Positions 10,919 through 23,078 of a DNA stretch of 47,660 nucleotides are shown in pieces. How positions within the stretch are numbered: the first letter of the stretch is position 1; every line of letters begins with the position of its first letter. The notes under the pieces are model-generated. The model was not told the DNA's origin. It did not search any database and was given only the letters and a program-made list of their open reading frames with translations. This DNA is from Acanthaster planci (Eukaryota; Echinodermata; Asteroidea; Valvatida; Acanthasteridae). Both the position numbers and the translations under genes were made by a program. The stretch lies in NCBI RefSeq assembly GCF_001949145.1, contig NW_019091359.1, positions 3,544,154 to 3,591,813 on the forward strand, in the 5' to 3' direction.

Positions 10919-13900
10919 CTATGGTCTGAACATTGCAAGCATACCAACAGACAGAGTGATAAACAAACAGAACATTGAGGTATATCCTAGCATATCCACC
11001 AGCCATCCCGCTACTGACATGAAGGTTAGTTTACCCATCACTTCCAGGGTAGCTAAGGCAGTGTAGTGGGTTGCCTGGATACATAGTGGTGCATTCTGGG
11101 AGCACTGCATCATCAAGGTGAAGGTTGCAATTGTAATAGCGCCCCCTATCAGTTGCAGTAGCCACATGGCTAACACACATGGACCTGCACAAAAGGAATA
11201 TACAGATTGGTTTGAATTGATGAACTTCAGCTATTAGGGGTGGGCATAAATTTCCATGGGCCTTTGGGGTTCAAGAAAATAAAGGCATAGAAACAAATAC
11301 ATGGGATGTACAATCTGAACAGACACAAAAATCTTTGAAGAAAAGTCATGGAAAATTGCTAATAAACAATGAGGAAAAACACTTGTTCATAAATTGAAGA
11401 ACTCTATATCAAACCACTGGGTTTTGAAAACGACACAATTTCAGTAAGTCAGACATCACCTTCACTTGAGAATGACCTCAGAACTTTATAAAGTTTGATC
11501 TGCAGTATCAGTGCCATTGTCTCCGTGTTCATGTCAGGCGTGCCCTTCTCGTAATTCTGTCTCTTGAAAATGATGCCTTCATTGTTCTCTGATGATTAAG
11601 TCATAGAGTACCAAGACCATCCAGACAGGTGCCAAGACTGTGGTGGCGCTATAATCAGGGCTGTGTTCTCAAACCTGAGACACACCTGTACATGTACCAC
11701 AAGTCACAGTACCCTATAGCCCTATTTACTGATCACATGTCACAGTATTAACTATAGTGCATGTTGAGGAGATAGGTCATGATCAGTGTAGTGTACACAG
11801 CAGTCATATGCTAAGAGTAGGGGAATGGGCAGATATTTGAGTTACATTCTATCACAAGAAAAAAGGGAACAATTTTACCGTTTTTCAGTTGAGGAAGAGT
11901 GCAGTGTATGACCATATATACATGTACATTGATGACCAAAATTCCATCTCATCACGTATGCATTGTACTGAACAGTGTTACATCCTCAGTACACAGGGCT
12001 ATTAATTAAAATGGTAGGTAATGAACCGTCCATTGGCAAAGCTAGGATGTTACTAGTGGGGGGGGCACCAGCATCTTGGGGAGGGGCACCAGCTTTTAGT
12101 GGAGTGGTTTTTTGGGGGCAAGTTTTTGTTAGCCTTGTTTAATAGCCATTAATCCATTTTTTTTTCAGTGGGGGGTGCACCGGGAATTTGTGGGGGGGCC
12201 CCCCGGCCTCCCCCTGGCTACGCCACTAGAACCACCCACCCATGAGCTTGATTCAATTACAGTAATAGCTTGTAATTCTGGCTGAATTGGTCTACAAAGT
12301 TGATGTATCATCCAACTGGCTAAAAATGACTCCAATCTATCATCTATGTCAAGTCTGCGTGGAAGTCACAATACGACCGTGGAAGACAATTGAATAATCC
12401 CTTTGTCCACGTTACACTCACCGTAGAAAGGCACACTCGTATCTGAGTAATTGCAAGATATTACTGCTGTCTGAAGAATTAAAGGTAGGAGTCGCAGCTT
12501 CATCAGATATGGAAGGAGGTGCAAAGGTTTCAAACTGGTGACACAGAAAAGATGATAGATTATATTTGCATCAAAAGAGAGTACCGGTGCTAGACTTTAA
12601 AATGGATCAAATAGTTACTTCAAAGATACATATTTATTAAAAGGTGCTGCGTCAACTACATACAATGATGGATTCATTCCCAATTTTTCTTTTTTTGCAG
12701 CTTAATTTATCATCTTAGTGTAAGACATCAAGACATATCGATGATGCGGTATTGCTTTTCTTTCTTAAACTTGATCTTGTCTCACTCATCCAAGGGAGCA
12801 GAGAGGATAGGAGATCACATGACATCTTGACCTTTGAACTATATCATACCTCAACTTGGGATTTGACAGCATCCAGCCACCAGCCAATGACCCTGCAATA
12901 GATAACCCTTGACTTATGACCCCACTCAGGATACCAACTTCACCGACTGGTATCCCATGGTCAATCAGGTAAAGAGGAAACATACCAACAGCTCCTTGCT
13001 CACCTGAAGAAACAATAAGTCCATTGGAGGTACAAGTACATGTTGATCACTGACTACAGCCCTAAGATTCTGTTTCACTTGGCTATGGCTGTAAATTACA
13101 CATACATGTATACCAGTGGCAACTTATTAGCTAGCAGCCACTGCCATTTCATAGACTTGTGTCTTACTGAAGACCATTAATTCAACAGTCTATTAGGACT
13201 TGGATGAAATCAAAGATGAAGGTAGAATTCAGGTTTACAAGTTTTAAAGTGGCATGAACTTCACCATAATGACTTTGTACTTCTTGTTTTCATAACGGTA
13301 AATTACTTTGGTATTTACTCAGTTTCGGTTTTGCTTCCCCAAGCTTACCAAGTTTGTAGAAAAGTGCAAAAGCCATCATCCACTTTGTGTGTGGAGAGTT
13401 GACAACATCAGTTATGAGTGAGGAGACTAACTGTATCTTTGAGTCCATCCTTGTTACAGGTTCCTTGTCAGTATTGCTCTGGACACTGTTGCAGTTAGAT
13501 ACATCGCTTTCCTTGTCAGTTTTGCACTCTCTGAGGTCACCTACGTGTAGGTGCATCACTATTATCAATGTCATGGTATATAGAGCAGCAAGTAACACAA
13601 ATAATCCACTCCATTCGGTGTGTGGCAGGAGCCAAATCAACAGTCCTCCTCCAATAATGGATCCAACCTTGTAGCCGACAACTTGAACAGTGTTGCCAGC
13701 ACCAAGTTCCGACTCGGTAAGGATGTGTATGGCTATAGCATCCACAGCAATGTCTTGAATTGACGCAGACAGATTCAGTAAGAGGATGGCAACGCAGAGT
13801 GCAACTGTCTGATCTGGTGAGATGCAGGAGGTGAATCCGCAAACTGTTGCCATGGCAACGAGACTGTAGAGTAAGTTGGTTTGTCGGGAGGCATAACGCT

Positions 13901-14433
13901 CCAAGAAAGGGGCCCACAGGACTTTCAGCATCCAGGGCAGGAGGAGGATCTTGAAGAAACCGAGGCTTGTGAGCGATGTACCCCGAGATCGCAAAAAGAT
14001 TGGCAGAAAACGAGCCTATGAGGTGAAGAAAACAATATCAATAGCATTAATATTCATAAGAAATCATCGTAAAATTAATGCTGTAGTCAAGTTTGTCCTT
14101 TCATATGTCTCTTCACAAGACCAGTCATAAGTAACATGGTGAACAGTGACAAAGGAATGATTTTGTCACAGTTTATTTGAATAGCTTGTGACTTGGTTGA
14201 AGCATAGAGTAGTATTCTTCCTCCATGGTTCAAGCCTGGATGCATGACTACCGATGAGCTTACGGGGACTTGTGATGGACTCAACTCATTAACACGCAGA
14301 GTAAAATAGAATGAATCAAAAAGCTTAATTATAACAATCAATGACTAACCTGAAAGCCATAAGGAATTCCTTGCACAAAGTACAGCAACAGAAGACATAA
14401 TATCTTACTCCTCACAGCATCACTACCGGCCAT
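10919..14433 (-). CDS. MFSD3: Major facilitator superfamily domain-containing protein 3
   Basis: This is a multipass MFS transporter related to the acetyl-CoA/AmpG-like branch. The physiological substrate of MFSD3 is not well established. Coding exons in order are 14433-14350, 14015-13349, 13003-12850, 12534-12422 and 11184-10919. Lengths of 84, 667, 154, 113 and 266 sum to 1,284 bases, giving 427 residues; the human protein has 412. TM1 contains YFVQGIPYGFQ. Other family stretches are LPWMLKVLWAPFLERY, SIQDIAVDAIAIHIL, GAGNTVQVVGYKVGSIIGGG, the TM7 approach YKLGEQGAVGMFPLYLIDHG, and TFTLMMQCSQNAPLCIQATHYTALATLE. A polar, Asp/Ser-rich loop separates the two six-helix halves at about residues 180-215. 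Phases agree at all junctions (0, 1, 2, 1). A further acceptor at about 14462 shows that the 5' UTR is split. No break is seen. Confidence 0.95.
11185..14349 (-). other. MFSD3 introns (four)
   Basis: The introns are 11185-12421, 12535-12849, 13004-13348 and 14016-14349. The largest holds the hAT-like element listed at 12031-12228, which lies wholly in the intron and leaves the exons intact. I saw nothing else structured. Confidence 0.6.
12031..12228. mobile_element. Short nonautonomous hAT-like element in an MFSD3 intron
   Basis: This is a 198-base element with no coding capacity. Its terminal inverted repeats are imperfect: CATTGGCAAAGCTAGG at the left end, against TAGTGGCGTAGCCAGG as the reverse complement of the right end. 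The flanks are 8-base near-duplications, GAACCGTC at 12023-12030 and GAACCACC at 12229-12236. The inside is G-rich on the left and C-rich on the right. An 8-base target duplication with CAGTGGCGTA-like ends is typical of hAT elements. The two mismatches in the duplication and the decayed left end suggest an old insertion. Confidence 0.7.
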
Positions 14434-15394
14434 CTTCAGCCTCTCTCCTTCTCATAACGACCTGAACAAATGTAAGAAATCTTCAAATCAGCTTCAAATC
14501 TTAATTAAACAAATGTAAATAAAAAGGTTATAAGTGTCAAGGCTGACTTACTCTTCCAAATGTAACCCAAATAGGGTCATGACAATCAAGAGATATTGCC
14601 TTAGTAATACTGTTTTTTCGGGGCAAACTGTTATTTGTAAAAGTGTCTACAAAACAGGGAAGGTCACGAACTTGACAATCTCCCAGTTTCTAGTAATACT
14701 CCTTTTTAAATTTAAAACGGAGACCAATGTTTACAATTGACGTAGTTAAACCACCTCCATTAGACATGTAGGCCTACACTCTACCCTATTTGTTAGTAAG
14801 TAGTTCTGCAAGCAACTGCTGTGTTGACAACATGTACCACTGAGCAAAAACTAGGTGCCCGGAGTTGCTTACTTGAGTCATGTGACTTGCACTCGAGTCG
14901 GATTCGTGTCGCTATTTTTGTGACTTGACTTGTAAATACCAGCTTTGACTTGTGACTTGACTTGGACTAGCAAAAAAATGACTTGCTGCCACCTCTGACG
15001 TGTCCAAAGTGGGCTTCCAGTGCTACGACTAGCACTAGGTTAATTGTCTGTGCATCTCTGCATATTTCCAGTGGAGCAAAGACCTACACCTAGCTCAAGA
15101 CAACAGATATGGATGCTATCCAGTTCGCATACATTTCAGATGTGATATCACTTCAACCTACACCCACTGCATAGTACAGAGTAATTTAATAGGCCTTCAT
15201 GGAACCATGGAATTTAATTGAAGTTAGCATGCAACAGTCTTTAGTGTTTGTCTAAGAGCCCACATCACTTACGAACAGGATAGGGGCCAAAAACGAACTT
15301 GTGGAGACATTTTTTTATCGCTCCACGGGTCTTAAGTTGACTGCTGGTTGCCCGGCATACCAGCCCCGCATGCCTGGAGGTTGGTACTTTGGTA
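14434..15394. other. MFSD3 upstream region with a TGACTTG-rich repeat
   Basis: The MFSD3 5' UTR begins here, with an acceptor at about 14462. From about 14868 to 14990 the words TGACTTG and CTCGAGTC recur many times in both orientations, a simple interspersed repeat. The remainder is AT-rich without recognisable genes. Confidence 0.5.
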
Positions 15395-15523
15395 GCCCCA
15401 GACTGGGGGGCCAGTCTACCGGACTAGCTCCGTGTGCCAGCTTGCCGAGTGAGGATGTAGTCCAGTGGACTGGCCCCACTAATAACACATGTAGAGATTA
15501 GTGACTGGCCCCCTGGGGCTAGC

Positions 15524-15665
15524 CATATNNNNNNNNNNNNNNNNNNNNNNNNNNNNNNNNNNNNNNNNNNNNNNNNNNNNNNNNNNNNNNNNNNNNNNNN
15601 NNNNNNNNNNNNNNNNNNNNNNNNNNNNNNNNNNNNNNNNNNNNNNNCATTTCTTGCTGGGTATA
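15524..15665. mobile_element. Second copy of the CATAT...GGGTATA MITE, interrupted by the gap
   Basis: The flanks are GGGCTAGC at 15516-15523 and GGGCTAGC at 15666-15673, an exact 8-base duplication. The left end begins CATAT before the run of N. The right end, 15648-15665, is identical over 18 bases to 25274-25291, the right end of the complete copy. The interior is unsequenced. Because the duplicated word is also common in this inverted-repeat region, the target-duplication reading is less secure than for the copy at 25106. Confidence 0.55.
15529..15647. other. Assembly gap (119 N)
   Basis: This is a run of undetermined bases. Translations across it are meaningless. Confidence 0.99.
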
Positions 15666-15800
15666 GGGCTAGCTCCACACGTAGAGCTGTAGTGGCGCTC
15701 TTTTACAAAACAGACAGATTGTAAAAGCATGGAGGAAGGAGGGGAACCACCACAGCCCTACGTCATGTACGTGTGGGGCTATACCCAGGGGCTAGCCTGA

Positions 15801-16319
15801 AAAACAGAGAAAATCCCAAAATTGTTTTAAATAATGCTGGACTAAGATACCATAAAACTAGTGTAATGATGGCAGACCTAATGTAGTACATATTTGTCTC
15901 AAGTTACTGGATTAGTGCTAAACTGCTAAAAGTGTCCAGTTCTTTTTTCAGATTCTGTGCCTGTTGCCTACTTAGCCCATGGTTAGCCATGTGTACTTCG
16001 TGCGTAGAGATGAGTACCCGTACCACGTAGTGCCTACTGGAGCTTCACTTGTCAGCGCGCTCAGCGCATGTGCAGGGCACTAATACAGTATGCGGGAAAC
16101 CGATCAACTACAGAGGGCTCTATTTACGGGACGATGGTCCTCGGATCTGTGATGGATTTCAGTTTTTATATGGTTGTACTGCCAGCATTCGTACGCTGTC
16201 CCATACGGAGCGCATAATGTTGCAGAATTTAACCAAATCTTTTATTGGATCTTTTCCGTTTGCCTACCTGGCCAAACAATGGAGATCGGAGACGCTGTTA
16301 TTACATTGACGTAAGATTT
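15801..16319. other. Intergenic DNA, nothing recognised
   Basis: A modestly CpG-containing stretch lies near 16040-16145, including GCGCATGTGC at about 16064. No exon or repeat family was identified. Confidence 0.4.
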
Positions 16320-17070
16320 CAGAATACTTGGTTAAACCAGGGCATTTTTGCGAGTTATTTAAATAATCGTAAACAATGTACTAAATTCAACAATTGCCTG
16401 TCTAGTTTGAAACCCATCTCACTGCGGAGTACCCCAGGGCTCTCTACTGGGACGTTTGCTCTTTATTTATATTAATGATATCTCAAAAACATCAGACCTG
16501 TTATCTTTTATATTATATGCCGATGACACCAGTTTATTTTATTGAAACAAGGATATTAATTCTCTATATAATATTGTTAATACCGAATTGGTCAGTATAT
16601 GTGATTGGTTAAAAGCAAATCGTTTATCTCTTAATTTATCTAAATGTAGTTATATAATTTATATATAATTTTCTGCCTGTCAATTTAACATTAAATACTC
16701 TGGTCCCTAACTTTGGAATATTCTACCATCCTCACTAAGATTTTCAAGATCAAAAACCATCTTTAAGCGGCAACTTAAGATCTTTCTCATGTAAAGCAAT
16801 ATAATTTTCATTGTCACAATGACTACTTCTGATCATATTCATAGCCATGAAAATTAACTTAACTTTTTCATAGTCCATCTTCAATAATTACTCTATAATT
16901 GCCTAGAGCTACAATAATTTGCTGTTTCTTATAGTAATTTGTATGTATGTTTTGTTTAATGGCGTGCCTAACACAAGCTTTGCTTTTAAGGTGTTGCCAC
17001 CTCTACTGGCATATATATGTCTTTTAGACTTGTCTTATTATTGTTATTTCTGCCACTGGAGGAAATAAAT
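16320..17070 (+). mobile_element. Decayed non-LTR retrotransposon (CR1/L2/Jockey-like) 3' fragment
   Basis: Reverse-transcriptase signatures are readable in different frames. A SYLNNRKQ block with NNCLSSLKPIS is followed, after a frame change at about 16418, by GVPQGSLLGRLLFIYINDIS and then LYADDTSLF, which holds the catalytic YADD box, with a stop just after. Next comes WLKANRLSLNLSKCSYI, then a jump to the typical C-terminus LWNILPSSLR...FKRQLKIFLM with a stop at 16792-16794. A large internal part is missing between about 16665 and 16690. The following AT-rich 3' tail, to a GGAAATAAATG at about 17060, looks like the element's 3' UTR. The fragment is 5'-truncated, frameshifted and inactive. 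Confidence 0.85.
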
Positions 17071-20000
17071 GTGTTTGTGACCAGGCATGTTTCGGAAAAT
17101 TGTTCCTAGAGGTTTCTCTTCATAGAAAACGATTCTGTAACCATCGGATCTACAGAATGCAGACATTGGGCATTCCTTGTCCGGGATTACCGATTTCTGT
17201 GCGATCACAGAAAGTGAGGATTTCAAGCGGTTCCTTTCGAACTAACAGGATCCAGTGAAAAAAGTGTAGCTTCTTAGGCTGCGCTTTAAAACCAGTATGT
17301 TTTTGTATACACAATGCAGTGGTATAGTGTTTGATTGTGGAATATGATGCTACTTAAATTTCGTCTACGGGTTTGAACTCTGTCGATGATGAGACCGCAT
17401 GTAGGGCTGATATAACTCAGTTTTAAAATTGACGTGATGATCATTTAGGAATTAACGATCAAAGAACAAAGGAGATTATTTTTGACTTCCGGAAAGACTA
17501 CTGCTACATCTCTGAAGATCAGAAATGGGGATGTAGAGGTTGTTATGTTGCCTATATCACAAGTACCTTGGGACTTTCAACTTAGATGAGGATTGAGCAG
17601 GAACGTATACATAAATACTTAGCATTGTGTTGAAAAGCATTTCAAAGGCCTGACGTTCTTACGTAAACCCACACCTTTTCAGATTGACCTCGATATCGTC
17701 TCTTTGTTCTATGAAAGCGTTATCTAATCAACTATAACATTTACCATTACTGCATGTTGTAATTCTGTGATCAACAATCTGAAGATACTGAGGAGGATCT
17801 GCAGATTTTCTGGACACGTCCTTTATAAACTCTGCGAAAAATTACGAATAGGTCAGGGAGGACTGTGTCATCATTTTAAACGTACTAACCGAAACAAATT
17901 TTCAATATTTACAATTTGCAACTCGCATTTTGAACAAAAGAGTTTTTAGCTAGGAACTGCTTATATATTTATTGGGACCGGAGTTCAAGTTCTCCATTGT
18001 TCTTTTTAGTTTCCTTGGACATAATCGTGTTTCTCTTTTCTTAATTAGACTAAGTGTTGATTTTCAATGTATTTTGATTAAACATTTTTATGATTGTAAC
18101 GAGGATGTCAAAATTCACGTTTTTAATGTGACGGTACGTGAACTGGACTCGCCACGAGCACGAGGAATCTTCTTACGAGTTTGAGAACGAGTACGAGTAC
18201 ATTTTCATGACCGGGCCTAAGAGTAGGCCTACCCAAAACGTACTACGAATGCAAGCACAATACTACACGAAAACTTAGTCGAATGTATTACAGCTCTTTA
18301 ATAAGGGAAGTTAATCGGTAGCTTTTTTTTGGGGGGGGGGTAAACGAACCGTTTTTCATGTACAAAAAGGAAGAAAGTTCTTTCCCATATTATGAATTTT
18401 AGTTGTTTTTAAGTCTGACAAGAGAACGTTTATGTTGATTTTAATTGTAACGTGTGTGCGGCGTGATTATTAGCATGCATACGTTTGTGTAAATAATTGA
18501 ATTAAGAGGCATTAAATGGCCCGGTGGATTCTTTTTCCCCAAATTCAGAGGCATCCTTGGACACAAGGCAATGAAAGATATGCACTATCAATGTGTTTGA
18601 TTTCATATAGCAACTCCATGTTCTTGTCATACTTTTCAAAATCTCAAAAATAATGATAAAATCTGCACCATGAATGTTCACAAAGGATGGAGGGAACAGT
18701 AGGAAAAAATGGAAGAAACGACACTCCAAATTTAGGTACTGGCCACTAAGTCTCTGGACGAAATATTTTTTTTCTGTTTATGCCATGATTCGAAATTGTG
18801 AAATTATGGAAGAAAACGTGTACCCGTATTTACTGTTAATTCGATTACATTTGTTATCTTAGACGTGAGATATTACAACTTCGCCGTTTCGCCGTCGTTT
18901 CCAGACCAGGAGCTGTCGGTTAATGTGTGAACTTCTAGTTCCAGCGACATTTCAAAGTCCTTGACAATTTACACTTTAACTTACAAAGCATATGCTTTGT
19001 GTACCAACGAATTAATTTGCAATTTACGAGTCTAAAGTTTCAGTTTTGCAGCTTCAGCAATGGGTGCAGTCATAGTTTGCCATTAATCGTAGCGTACTCT
19101 GCATGTATAGCTTGACCGTACAGATAGCCGAACTCACATGGAGTACAATTGCAAGCCACCTCCTCTCGAATTATGAATTCTCTGCTGTCCAAAATTGTTG
19201 AAATCTTTTACAAGTTAGTTCATGCAATCTGAAAATGTTAACCAAAATGTAGGTCTAACTGATTTGTTTTATTGAACTAGATCTCTCCACAAGTAAATTT
19301 AATGTTTTCGTGCGCAGCTTGAAGATTAATGAAAGTGAAATCAGAAAAAAAATTCCAACGCTGGTCGCCATCACGCATCTATCTGAGACCCCTGGCAAAC
19401 TCAGCCAGCAAATGTCACCACTACACTATAGAAAGCCTCAGTTTCGATGCGGATATGCGCAGACGGCGCCAATGTGAAATCTCCTATTGCGAGGAGTAAC
19501 GCTGTTCAATATTTGACTGGGTCTTTTTAAACAGAAATACTGAGTTGTCAAGAATGGTGTTATATGCCCTAAGAAGAGAGCAGCTCCGATGATTCTGTTA
19601 TTAAAAATAATACAGTTTCCATAGCTCCCACCACTTAACACTCAACAAATAACAACATGAACTACGTGAAAGCAACTGGCAGAGCTCATTTGTGCAAATT
19701 AGAATTCAACTTCTATCGGAGTCTTTTCCTGCTTTGTAGAAAAAGCGGAGTTGCCATAATCGATTACGTCAGCATGAGTTTTCACCATAATTTGTAACTC
19801 GGGTTTTCGTAGTCTAATTTGCCACTTATACTGTATTTTGGTTACTACAATTTCCCCCAACCTTTATAAACATTCATAATGCAAATTTTGCCAGTGGTGT
19901 TGGGGGTTAAAATTCTGTCAAACAGGATGCAGATTGAGCTAGATCAACAGTCATCACATCGTGAATTCAGTCATGAAGCTGGTTCGAAAATCGGTATGCG

Positions 20001-20326
20001 GTGGTACCGCGTCGTGCAATCGGGACGGGGACGTTATCGTGGCCCGTGTCTCACGGGTGGGTTGCCTCAAAGCGGCGAGGCCTTGCAGTGCTCAGTGCTG
20101 ACCACGATAGCTTGCTGGTGAAGGGATTTTTTTTAAGAACAGAGGGAGCATTTTTTTCAAATTCTATTTTTAAAAATGCAATTTTCAAAGAGTTTCACAA
20201 AACTATATTACGAAAATTACTTCATACAAAAAGCTTCGACCACAGCTGGACGGTCCAGCTAGTGGTGTGTACCGAGCCATACTACCGTCGAACTGGAATG
20301 TAAGCTTAACGGCAGGATCGAGGCGA
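17071..20326. other. Intergenic DNA without recognised gene
   Basis: There are only short open frames of random appearance. A G-run lies at about 18331-18340. From about 19980 to the end of the stretch, CpG content rises towards the candidate exon at 20327. Confidence 0.4.
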
Positions 20327-20403
20327 ATGGCTGCTACATCACTGACTCTATGTAGACAGGAAAGATCGGGCGAGCTAGCAGAACTACGCGCGGCTCAAGA
20401 CGG
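20327..20403 (+). CDS. Candidate first coding exon or uORF exon, unassigned
   Basis: An ATG in a locally CpG-rich stretch (about 19980-20460) opens 25 codons, starting MAATSLTLCRQERSGELAEL. It runs into a near-perfect splice donor, GG followed by GTAAGT, at 20404. No partner exon was identified downstream. Spliced to the HAL acceptor at 29588/29589 it would be out of frame with HAL and stop after about 10 further codons. It could therefore be a HAL 5' leader exon with a small upstream frame, an exon of another gene or noncoding RNA, or chance. I do not recognise the peptide. Confidence 0.25.
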
Positions 20404-22019
20404 GTAAGTCTGTCCACGGAGGAAGGAACACACTATATACGGTGTGTGGCGTGGCGGTGGTAATATATGTTTTCGTACAAAAGTAACCCCGTATCTAAAG
20501 CAAATTTTCTGTGTATGGTGATTTTATGTTGGATGCTCTTAAAATTTCAACGTGTATTTATGGGTTTTCATGTTTGCTGAGAATTAATACCTTCACTTTC
20601 CATTCTAAACAATCCCCTCTTTTCTGTTTTGATGATAATTATTGAAATGATCCTGCATATCTGTTGACTTTTTATATTCGAATAAAAAAATTATACTCCT
20701 AAATGTAGGGCCTCATAACTATTTTGAGGGGTGATCAATTATCTCCGAAGAGAAATATCTTCAAAACTCATCGATTAAGCCACTAAAATTGAAAGGAAAA
20801 ATGAAACTCGAGGATCTGAGCTTAAATTTGACATTTGCCTTTAACACCTAAAACCCGTAGTTTTGTTCCTGATTTTTGAAGATTTAAATGTTTGATTTTT
20901 TTTCTTTCAATAACGCGATGAAGGGCATATTTCCTGTGGACGGAATTCACCAGACTATACACGTAACACGAAAATGACAACTTCTGGGTGGCAAAACCAG
21001 GGGGAAAGGAGAAGGCAATTGTCGGGGCTCTTTCATTTGCCTCGAGAAAGCATGAAAAGCCCCAAATTTAGCCCGACTCCTCAACTTGAAGGCCATGAGA
21101 GATTATATTAAGAACTTTTTCAATTTATGCACCCTGCGAACAATTTTGGTCCCTGAAAATTTTGTTTTGGATCCGCCCTGAAATATATTTATATCATGCG
21201 CATGACGAATAGACCAACGTGTTTGACTATATATCGTTACATAGATTTCTACACAATAAATGATATTTGTGACCATGGCCAAATTTTGCACACTATGCTT
21301 AGATCGACCAGATCTCTGTGGTCGGTTCCTTAACCACAAAGAGGCTCAACTATGTGTGTACTGAAATTTTGAATTTTCAGGATTTTCCAGTGAGTTAAAA
21401 GTCAGATTTCCAATAAAGGAAGTTTCTCAACATTATGACCGAAATTATAATGATGGGTCATGATAACTGTGCCTTTGATAACTGAGGTCTGACGATACTC
21501 ATGCCAAATGGACGAAATAATTCAAGTTTTCTACCGAGCACCATATGGTGATAAGAATGTGATTGAAGAACCGTCTTATCGTCCAAAAAAATCCAGCTTG
21601 GGTTGGGAGTTGTTTATTAAGATTGTGCTTGGCCTCAAGAAGTATTCTTTAGATCTTGCTTTTATCATTGATAGTCCTACTTATTTAAGTCTTATATTTA
21701 TGAGTTTAGCTTGGTTACACGTCTTATTCACATGTATTTCATTGCCTTAAACAAAATGACTGATAATTAATTGGACTAACCTTGTTCACTGTAACAAACG
21801 CTTCTTTTAAACCAAGTAAATTTCAGTTCAAATCTTTTATTTTTACCAACACTTCGATGCATGGACAAAAAAATTCTTGGACATATTAAATCTTGTATGG
21901 ATGGAGGTCTCCAAGAAGCGAGAGCATGTCGAGTGGAGACCCCATCGTGTGAAGTTAACAAATGTCATAACATATGTAACTAATGTTGGGCAAAAAATTA
22001 AAAAATAAAATAACGCAGG
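20404..22019. other. Intergenic DNA, nothing recognised
   Basis: AT-rich. The open frame at 21508-21750 (80 codons) has no recognisable motif, and I treat it as chance. Confidence 0.4.
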
Positions 22020-22880
22020 GCTAAAAAGTGGTGGAACAACTTCATTCTACAACCTTTGGTTAAAAGTGAAAAATATGAATGATCTTTTGCACATATTTAC
22101 AGAAGATTTTGACTAATTTAGTGCTGAGAAAACAAAAAGCTCATATCATTTTTACTTGCAAGTTGGTGGCATTGATATTTATTTGCTTGTTTTGCCACCC
22201 ACACACACTCTTTGCTGAATGTTATCTCATTGATAAAAACCTTTATATAGCCTTTATGGCATTTAGATGTCTGATCTTCGAGAAAATCTTCCAGACGGTA
22301 AATGTTTTTGCCCGATTTTCCCAAAACTGTTGTCACGCCAATCATTAATCCTAACCTTACAAGAATTACCTAAGTGACACATTTGAAAGTAAAAGCGCGT
22401 AATTTTATATTTTCATCTAATATAAGTTATCCAAACCTGCTTTCCTTTTTCTCTCTGAAAATATGATTTCAAACATGATGGCCTTTCTGGAAGAATTCCA
22501 TGTTATAAGAAAGTTTCCTCTATTGACATATGATACCAAAAGGGTTTTTACTTCCCTTAAGCTGGGTCGCACTTTAAAAGTAGCAAACAAAGCAAAGCAA
22601 CATGGAACCATGTTTTCTCACAACTGAAACTAGTTCGTAAGTGTACAACAGAAATACATTTTAATGTTGCTTTATTACTTCCTGCTTGTACTCTTGACAA
22701 GGAGATGTAAAGTGCCTTGTTTTGATCTGCACAGCTGTTTGATTTGCCACCCACGTATACACTTATGAATGATATCTGATCTACCAAACCTTTACATAAC
22801 TTTGCTGACACTTAGATGTCTAAAATGTACTAGTCAACAACTATTCTCTGATTTTTTTCTCTAAATGTTGTCACGCCACT
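22020..22880 (+). repeat. Two diverged direct copies of a ~320-bp sequence
   Basis: Copy A (about 22020-22345) and copy B (about 22565-22880) align in the same orientation. The clearest shared landmarks are TTTGCCACCCAC (22190 region and 22744 region), CTTTATATAGCCTTTATGGC against CTTTACATAACTTTGCTGAC, TTAGATGTCT, and the end TGTTGTCACGCCA. Divergence and small indels are considerable. I saw no coding content and no terminal repeats. Confidence 0.55.
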
Positions 22881-23078
22881 TTTCTTCGGTAGTTTAGAAG
22901 GGAATCTAAAAAGTTCTCCGTTTGCCTTGGTTTGATCTGTCAAAATCATTAACTTGAAAATGTTGTTGTGTACAGGTGATTTTTTAACACTTAAAGCAGC
23001 ATAGTTTTACAGGATAGATCTTACCAATCTCAAACACTGGAGAAGAACAGTTATATGAAAATACTTTTGAAATATGGT
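22881..23078. other. Short spacer, nothing recognised
   Basis: AT-rich spacer. It ends with the left target-site duplication of the next element at 23071-23078. Confidence 0.4.

Larger units (their letters stand above)
15395..15800. repeat. Inverted-repeat-rich region around the assembly gap
   Basis: The words GGGGCTAGCC and ACTGGCCCC occur repeatedly in both orientations. One inverted pair is about 15658-15694 against 15745-15787, sharing TGGGTATA, CCACACGTA and GCTGTAGTGG with gaps. This looks like nested foldback or MITE sequence, which probably also explains why assembly failed here. Confidence 0.5.

Noticed and set aside
19970-20010. tRNA-like B box (GGTTCGA near 19981)
   Set aside because: No matching A box or cloverleaf, and the bases after GGTTCGA do not complete the consensus.
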